In this document: piece after piece, positions 8,259-12,530 of the stretch
How positions within the stretch are numbered: position 1 is the first letter of the stretch
How the letters are laid out: the number at the start of each line of letters is the position of its first letter
NCBI GenBank assembly: GCA_021848555.1
Contig: JAJZUN010000033.1
Coordinates: 1 to 12,530 of the forward strand
Length of the DNA stretch: 12,530 bases
From: Pseudomonadota bacterium
GTDB lineage: Bacteria; Pseudomonadota; Gammaproteobacteria; Burkholderiales; SG8-39
Direction of reading: 5' to 3'
Made by a program: the position numbers and the translations under genes
Notes under the pieces: model-generated
The model's input: the letters and a program-made list of their open reading frames with translations, nothing else
What the model was told of the DNA's origin: nothing
The model's database searches: none

Positions 8259-10172
8259 TTACATGAGGCCCCTGCTTCCTGCCGCTACCTCAGCCTTGAA
8301 CACCAGCACGGCGAGCGGCGGCAGCGTGATCGCAAGCGAATGAAAGCGCCCGTGCGCCGCCAGCGGCGCCGCGACTACGCCGCCGAGATTGCCCAGGCCG
8401 CTGCCGCCGTAGAGCGTGGCGTCACTGTTCGCCAGCTCGCGCCAATAGCCGCCGCCGGGGACGCCGACGACGTAGTTCAGGCGCGGCACAGGGGTGAAGT
8501 TGCACACCACCAGCAGCGGCGCGCTGCCGTCGCGCGGCCGGCGCAGGAAACTGAGCACGCTCTGCTGGCTGTCGTTGCAGTCGACCCATTCGAACCCGGA
8601 CTGCTCGAAGTCGTTCTGGTACAGCGCGGGTTCGGCGCGGTAGAGCCGGTTGAGGTCGGCCACCCAGCGCCGCAGCCCATCGTGCTCGGGATACTGCAGC
8701 ACGTGCCACTCGAGGCTCTCTTCGTGCGTCCACTCGCGCCGCTGCCCGAATTCGCCGCCCATGAACAGCAGTTTCTTGCCCGGATGCCCCCACAGATAAC
8801 CGTACAGCAGGCGCAGATTCGCAAACTGGCGCCAGGAATCGCCCGGCATCTTGCCGATGAGCGCGCCCTTGCCGTGCACCACCTCGTCGTGCGACAGCGG
8901 CAGCACGAAATTCTCGTAGAACGCGTACCAGATCGAGAACGTGAGCCGGTCGTGGTGATACTTGCGATGCACCGGATCCTGGCTCAGGTACTTGAGCGTG
9001 TCGTGCATCCAGCCCATGTTCCATTTGAGGCCGAAGCCCAGGCCGCCCAGATAGACCGGCCGCGACACCATCGGCCAGGAGGTGGACTCCTCGGCGATCG
9101 TCTGCACGTCGGGATGCTCGCGATAGACCGCCTGATTGAGCAGGCGCAGAAACTCGACCGCATCGAGGTTTTCCCTGCCGCCGTAGCGGTTCGGCACCCA
9201 CTCGCCTTCCTTGCGCGCATAGTCGAGGTAGAGCATCGAGGCCACCGCGTCCACGCGCAGGCCGTCCACGTGATAGCGGTCGAGCCAGAACAGCGCGCTC
9301 GAAACGAGGAATCCGCGCACCTCATTGCGGCCGTAGTTGAATATCTGGCTGGTCCATTCCGGGTGGTATCCCTGCTTCGGATCGGCATGCTCGTACAGGC
9401 AGGTCCCATCGAAATAGGCCAGACCGTGTTCGTCGCCCGGAAAATGCGAAGGCACCCAGTCGAGAATGACGCCGATGCCGTGCTGGTGCAGCGTATCCAC
9501 CAGAAACATGAAATCCTGCGGCGTGCCGTAACGCGCGGTGGGAGCGAAATAGCCTGTGGTCTGGTAACCCCAGGAGCCGTAGAACGGGTGCTCGGTGACG
9601 GGCATCAGCTCCACATGCGTGAAGCCCATTTCGTGCAGGTACTCGGCCAGCGGCTGCGCGATCTCGCGGTAGCTCAGGGGCCGATTGCCTTCGGCGGGCA
9701 CACGCCGCCACGAACCCAGGTGCATTTCGTAGATCGACATCGGCGCATCGAGCGCATTGGCGCCGCGCCGCGCGGCCATCCACGCTGCGTCGCCCCAGGC
9801 GTAGGCGAGATCCCAGGCGCGCGAGGCGGTGCGCGGCGGCGCTTCGGCGAGGCAGGCGAACGGATCGGCCTTGTCCACGCGGTAGCCGCCGAAGCGGGAC
9901 TCGATGCGATACTTGTACGCCTGCCCGTGCACCACGCCGGGCACGAACCCTTCCCAGATGCCCGACCCGTCCGCGCGCGCCTGCAGCGGATGTGCGCCTG
10001 GATCCCAGCCGTTCCAGTCGCCGATCGCGGCGACGCGCTGCGCATTGGGCGCCCACAGCGCAAAGCGTGCGCCGGCAGCGCCGTCACGCTCGCCCAGATG
10101 GCAGCCGAGCTTGCCGTAGAGCTGAGCGTGAGTGCCTTCCTTGAACAAATAGATGTCGTGTTCGGTCAACAA
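8259..10172 (-). CDS. glgB: 1,4-alpha-glucan (glycogen) branching enzyme
   Basis: A 637-residue GH13 enzyme that cuts alpha-1,4 chains and reattaches them as alpha-1,6 branches in glycogen. A CBM48 module sits near 33-92 ([20 protein letters not shown]). The barrel follows with [10 protein letters not shown] (236-245), nucleophile D308 in [10 protein letters not shown], acid/base E361 in IAEEST, and D429 in [13 protein letters not shown]. Spacings of 53 and 121 equal those of E. coli GlgB (D405, E458, D526, recalled). The protein is about 90 residues shorter than the E. coli enzyme, and the loss is before the CBM48, so it is the form lacking the extra N1 module. The start is TTG at 10172, supported by AGAGAGGAAG six bases upstream (10179-10188); a second TTG follows directly. 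malQ lies 82 bases downstream. No glgA, glgC or glgP is in the window. Confidence 0.96.
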   Translation of the reverse strand: MLTEHDIYLFKEGTHAQLYGKLGCHLGERDGAAGARFALWAPNAQRVAAIGDWNGWDPGAHPLQARADGSGIWEGFVPGVVHGQAYKYRIESRFGGYRVDKADPFACLAEAPPRTASRAWDLAYAWGDAAWMAARRGANALDAPMSIYEMHLGSWRRVPAEGNRPLSYREIAQPLAEYLHEMGFTHVELMPVTEHPFYGSWGYQTTGYFAPTARYGTPQDFMFLVDTLHQHGIGVILDWVPSHFPGDEHGLAYFDGTCLYEHADPKQGYHPEWTSQIFNYGRNEVRGFLVSSALFWLDRYHVDGLRVDAVASMLYLDYARKEGEWVPNRYGGRENLDAVEFLRLLNQAVYREHPDVQTIAEESTSWPMVSRPVYLGGLGFGLKWNMGWMHDTLKYLSQDPVHRKYHHDRLTFSIWYAFYENFVLPLSHDEVVHGKGALIGKMPGDSWRQFANLRLLYGYLWGHPGKKLLFMGGEFGQRREWTHEESLEWHVLQYPEHDGLRRWVADLNRLYRAEPALYQNDFEQSGFEWVDCNDSQQSVLSFLRRPRDGSAPLLVVCNFTPVPRLNYVVGVPGGGYWRELANSDATLYGGSGLGNLGGVVAAPLAAHGRFHSLAITLPPLAVLVFKAEVAAGSRGLM

Positions 10173-10178
10173 GATATT

Positions 10179-10188
10179 CTTCCTCTCT
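10179..10188 (-). promoter_or_regulatory. Shine-Dalgarno site deciding the TTG start of glgB
   Basis: AGAGAGGAAG on the minus strand, six bases before TTG at 10172. No in-frame ATG or GTG lies between it and the conserved N-terminal segment, so the rare TTG start is preferred over the neighbouring TTG at 10169 by spacing only. Confidence 0.6.
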
Positions 10189-10254
10189 GACCAGCATTCG
10201 CGCCGCGGGGTCGCGCGCGCATTCGAACAAGCTACTGCGAGAATCCGGGGCCGG

Positions 10255-10602
10255 CTATCCTGCGTGCGCCTTGCGGCTGTCTGCCGGTGCCTCGGCGCGC
10301 TCGTTCATGCCGTAGTCGCGCAGCACGCTGGCGACGCGCAGGCGGTAATCGGCAAACACGCCGCTGCGGCCGCGCGCCTGCGCCTGACGGTGGCCTTCGA
10401 ACTGGCGCCAGCGCTGCACCGCCGCCTCGTCGCGCCAGTACGACAACGACAGTATCTTGCCTTCATTGCTCAGGCTGGCAAAGCGCTCGATCGAGATGAA
10501 GCCGTCCTGCTGCTCCAGTTCGGGCCGCAGCGCCGCCGCGAGGTCCAGGTATTCCTGTTTGCGACCGGGCGCGGGAATCACTTCGAAAATGATGGCGATC
10601 AT
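10255..10602 (-). CDS. ABM-domain (antibiotic biosynthesis monooxygenase-like) small protein
   Basis: A 115-residue protein of the dimeric alpha/beta-barrel ABM fold (COG2329-like). It opens with the beta strand [20 protein letters not shown] and shows the helix [21 protein letters not shown], the central strand [17 protein letters not shown], then a W65/H71 segment ([15 protein letters not shown]) and [13 protein letters not shown]. Family members range from quinone-forming monooxygenases to haem-degrading IsdG/HmoA enzymes, and many have no known role. IsdG's catalytic Asn near position 7 is not present (F6-E7 here) and its Trp-to-His spacing is longer, so haem degradation is not supported by the residues, despite the neighbour hemY 28 bases upstream. 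ATG start at 10602 with a weak AGGG ribosome site. The last 15 residues look disordered. Family is likely, function unknown. Confidence 0.85.
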   Translation of the reverse strand: MIAIIFEVIPAPGRKQEYLDLAAALRPELEQQDGFISIERFASLSNEGKILSLSYWRDEAAVQRWRQFEGHRQAQARGRSGVFADYRLRVASVLRDYGMNERAEAPADSRKAHAG

Positions 10603-10619
10603 GCGGATGCCCTATTTGT

Positions 10620-10633
10620 TGACAGCGATGTCA
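10620..10633. other. Small perfect inverted repeat across the hemY stop codon
   Basis: TGACA-GCGA-TGTCA, five paired bases each side with a four-base spacer. It includes the hemY TGA and lies 18 bases before the ABM-gene start. It could be a minor hairpin between the two coding regions or a protein-binding site; with this length chance is also possible. Confidence 0.3.
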
Positions 10634-11803
10634 GGGGCGCAGCTTGGCGTCGGCACTGGCGCGATAATGCCGGTTCGCCTCGTCGGGCCTGCCGATGCGG
10701 TCGAACAGCTGCGCCAGCGCGACGTGCGCGCTGCGGCTGGCTTGTTCGGACAGACTGGCCTCGAGGTAGCTCTGCGCCTTGCCCCAGAGCGCCTGCGCCA
10801 GGCACAGGCGCCCCAGCGTCAGCAACAGTGCGCGCTCGTGCGGCCGCGATTTCAACCATTTCTCGGCGCGCTCGATTTGCGCCAGGATGTCGCTGCCCGC
10901 GCATTCGCCGTAGAGCAGTATCAGTTCCTCGTTCCATTCGGCGTCCAGCGCCGCGGCGACGATTTCGTGCGCGCGGCGGCAGTCCCCGACACCGATGAAC
11001 AGCTGCGCGGCAGTGCGCGCGACGCGCGCATCGAGCCGGTCTTCGGTGTGCTGCCAGCACGCAGCCAAACCGGCGGCATCCCCCGCCTGCTGGCGCAGCG
11101 CCTCGATCTGCGCGGTGAGGCGCAGTTGCGTGGCCGCCGCTTCACCCAGCACGCCGCGCTTGCCCAGTGCAGCGGCCAGGCGCCGCACCTCGTCCCAGTG
11201 GCCCAGGCGCTGGTGCGCTTTCATCAGCATGCGCTGGGTGGCGATACGCTTCCCGCCGCTGGCGGAGAGTTCGTGCAGCACCGCCAGTGCTTCATCGTAG
11301 CGCCGCTCGTCGAGCAGCAGGCTCGCCTGCACCGCCAGCCGCGCCTGACGCGCGCTCCTGTCCTCGCCGTCAGCGCGCGCGAGCCACTGGTCGCGCCGTT
11401 CGAGTTCGCGCAGTTCGCCCGCGGCGCGCGCCGCGATCAAGGCGCTCAAGGCCGGTGCCTGCCCGAGTTGGTAGGCTTCGCCCGCCGCCTTCTCGGCGCG
11501 CGCAAAGCGCCCCTCGAACAGCGCCTGCAATGCGGCGAGCAGCGCTGCGCGCCCTTTCGCCTCGCGCCGGCGCAGGCGAAAATCGCGCACGTGCAGCGGC
11601 AGACGCAGCGTATGCGCCACCAGGCGCAGCAGCAAATAGCCCAGCGTAAAGCCGGCGAGCCCGAGCAGGATGGCGAAATTGAGCGACAGCTCGGCGCGAT
11701 ACGGCGGGAAGACGAGAATCGCATAGCCGTCATTCAGATGCGCGGCGAGCGACAAGCCCACCGCCAGGCCGAATACCGCCAACACCCACATCAGGCCGCG
11801 CAC
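10631..11803 (-). CDS. hemY: HemY family membrane-anchored TPR protein of the haem-synthesis locus
   Basis: A 390-residue protein of the proteobacterial HemY family, unrelated to the protoporphyrinogen oxidase also called HemY in Bacillus. Two hydrophobic helices near residues 3-21 and 41-63 anchor it in the inner membrane. The intervening segment LNDGYAILVFPPYRAELSLNF is the family's conserved periplasmic loop (usually GxVxixxxxyxvexsl). A basic stretch (RDFRLRRREAKGR) and a long alanine/leucine-rich TPR-like helical region of about 300 residues follow. Its biochemical role is not settled; it usually sits with hemC, hemD and hemX. The start is GTG at 11803, just after the hemX stop with 21 bases between; an in-frame ATG at codon 5 is a possible alternative. 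A weak AGGCGGGGG precedes the GTG. The ABM gene follows after 28 bases. Confidence 0.92.
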   Translation of the reverse strand: MRGLMWVLAVFGLAVGLSLAAHLNDGYAILVFPPYRAELSLNFAILLGLAGFTLGYLLLRLVAHTLRLPLHVRDFRLRRREAKGRAALLAALQALFEGRFARAEKAAGEAYQLGQAPALSALIAARAAGELRELERRDQWLARADGEDRSARQARLAVQASLLLDERRYDEALAVLHELSASGGKRIATQRMLMKAHQRLGHWDEVRRLAAALGKRGVLGEAAATQLRLTAQIEALRQQAGDAAGLAACWQHTEDRLDARVARTAAQLFIGVGDCRRAHEIVAAALDAEWNEELILLYGECAGSDILAQIERAEKWLKSRPHERALLLTLGRLCLAQALWGKAQSYLEASLSEQASRSAHVALAQLFDRIGRPDEANRHYRASADAKLRP

Positions 11804-11824
11804 CTTAGCCCCCGCCTGCCGCGC

Positions 11825-12530
11825 TCACCGCACCGCCTTTTCGCGCGACACCTTGAAATTGCGCACCGCTGTCAAACTGTCGGCGATGCTCGGCAACTCG
11901 ACGTTGATGCTGATCGCCTCGAGCTGCTTCAGGTTGGTCAGCGCCGCGGCCGTGGTCTTGGCGTGGATGTCGTAATAGCGCGTGATCCAGGTGCGCGCAG
12001 TCTCCAGGTCCGAGCGGAATCGAGCCGGGTCGCGCGCGAGCAGCGCCTGGCGCGCATCGAGCAGGCGCAATTGCAGATTCTGGCGCAGGAAATAGGACTG
12101 CGTCGGCGCCAGCAGCGCCGCATCGGGCTGGTCCATGCTGCGGATGCGCACCAACTGCTTCATTTCGCCCCATACCTCGGCGAGCACCCGCGTCCACAGG
12201 CCGTCCGCGCCCGTGGGTCCTGCGGGTTTCGGCGCGGTCAGTGTGCGCTCGTCGAAATGCAGCGGCATCGCGTCGACGCCGGCAATCAGCTGATCCAGGC
12301 GCAGCGCCATGCCGGTGACATCCAGACTGGGAGCGGCTTTGAGCCGTTCGATGTCGCGGTTGAGCACGCGCCGCAGCGGAATGAATTGCGGCCGGTCCGA
12401 GCGCGCCAGACGCCCCTCGGCGGTGCGCAGCGCCAGCAGCGCCGCCTGCACATTTCCGGCGAGCTGCAACTGCTGCGAAGCCACGGTAAGCATCTGCTCG
12501 ATCTCGGCCAGCGCCCATTCGTCGTGACTG
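11825..12530 (-). CDS. hemX: HemX family protein (uroporphyrinogen-III C-methyltransferase-like annotation), C-terminal part; 5' end outside window
   Basis: The last 234 codons of HemX, an inner-membrane protein encoded with hemCD and hemY. Many databases label it a putative uroporphyrinogen-III methyltransferase, but it has no SAM-dependent methyltransferase domain and its function is unproven. The frame is open to the window edge. Residues just inside the edge, SHDEWALAEIEQMLTVASQQ, are the typical HemX block (WxLAExexLLxxAxqxL), so the ATG at 12493 is internal and not the start. Next come ALLALRTAEGRLARSDRPQF and LRRVLNRDIERLKAAPSLDV, then a helical region and the tail WITRYYDIHAKTTAAALTNL. 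The N-terminal membrane helix and coiled coil expected for the family must lie beyond 12530. TGA stop at 11825-11827. Confidence 0.9.
   Translation of the reverse strand, partial: SHDEWALAEIEQMLTVASQQLQLAGNVQAALLALRTAEGRLARSDRPQFIPLRRVLNRDIERLKAAPSLDVTGMALRLDQLIAGVDAMPLHFDERTLTAPKPAGPTGADGLWTRVLAEVWGEMKQLVRIRSMDQPDAALLAPTQSYFLRQNLQLRLLDARQALLARDPARFRSDLETARTWITRYYDIHAKTTAAALTNLKQLEAISINVELPSIADSLTAVRNFKVSREKAVR

Noticed and set aside
6065..10190. Two long plus-strand open frames (about 710 and 687 codons) opposite malQ and glgB
   Set aside because: Same high-GC artefact. The minus-strand proteins have full catalytic motifs with family spacing, while these products are Arg/Ala/His-rich and unlike any family I know.
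11805..12518. Minus-strand open frame overlapping hemX in another frame
   Set aside because: The alternative frame at 11825-12530 gives clear HemX family blocks, while this one is Arg/Ala/Gly-rich without a signature.

Overview
The window looks like a chromosomal stretch from a high-GC proteobacterium, most likely a betaproteobacterium. I base this on the dusB-fis pair with a short (80 aa) Fis, the purH-purD-hemF order, the hemX-hemY pair, UbiH and an O2-dependent HemF. No phage, transposase, CRISPR, tRNA or rRNA was recognised, and no stretch over 300 bases lacks a gene.

Plus strand, left part (1-5767): the 3' end of a UbiH/Coq6-family ubiquinone hydroxylase gene; dusB overlapping fis by four bases; purH and purD, nine bases apart; then hemF. 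These make tRNA dihydrouridine, a nucleoid protein, purine nucleotides, and the oxygen-dependent step of haem synthesis. A promoter-like site precedes dusB, and an extended -10 precedes hemF.

Minus strand, right part (12530-5981), in transcription order: the 3' part of hemX, then hemY, a small ABM-domain protein, glgB and malQ. The first two belong to the haem-synthesis locus. The last two act on alpha-glucan (glycogen branching and malto-oligosaccharide disproportionation). All five share one strand with gaps of 21, 28, 82 and 82 bases.

The two blocks converge at a 213-base gap between hemF and malQ (5768-5980), which holds the most interesting signal. A near-consensus FNR/ANR-type site (TTGACAATAATCAA) lies 21 bases before a -10-like CATACT. 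A sequence of about 120 nt follows that folds on paper into a long closed stem with two inner hairpins, ending in a UUUUCAUUUU tract. I read this as a candidate oxygen-responsive small RNA of no family I recognise. It is inference from sequence alone. Everything else is well-conserved housekeeping metabolism.
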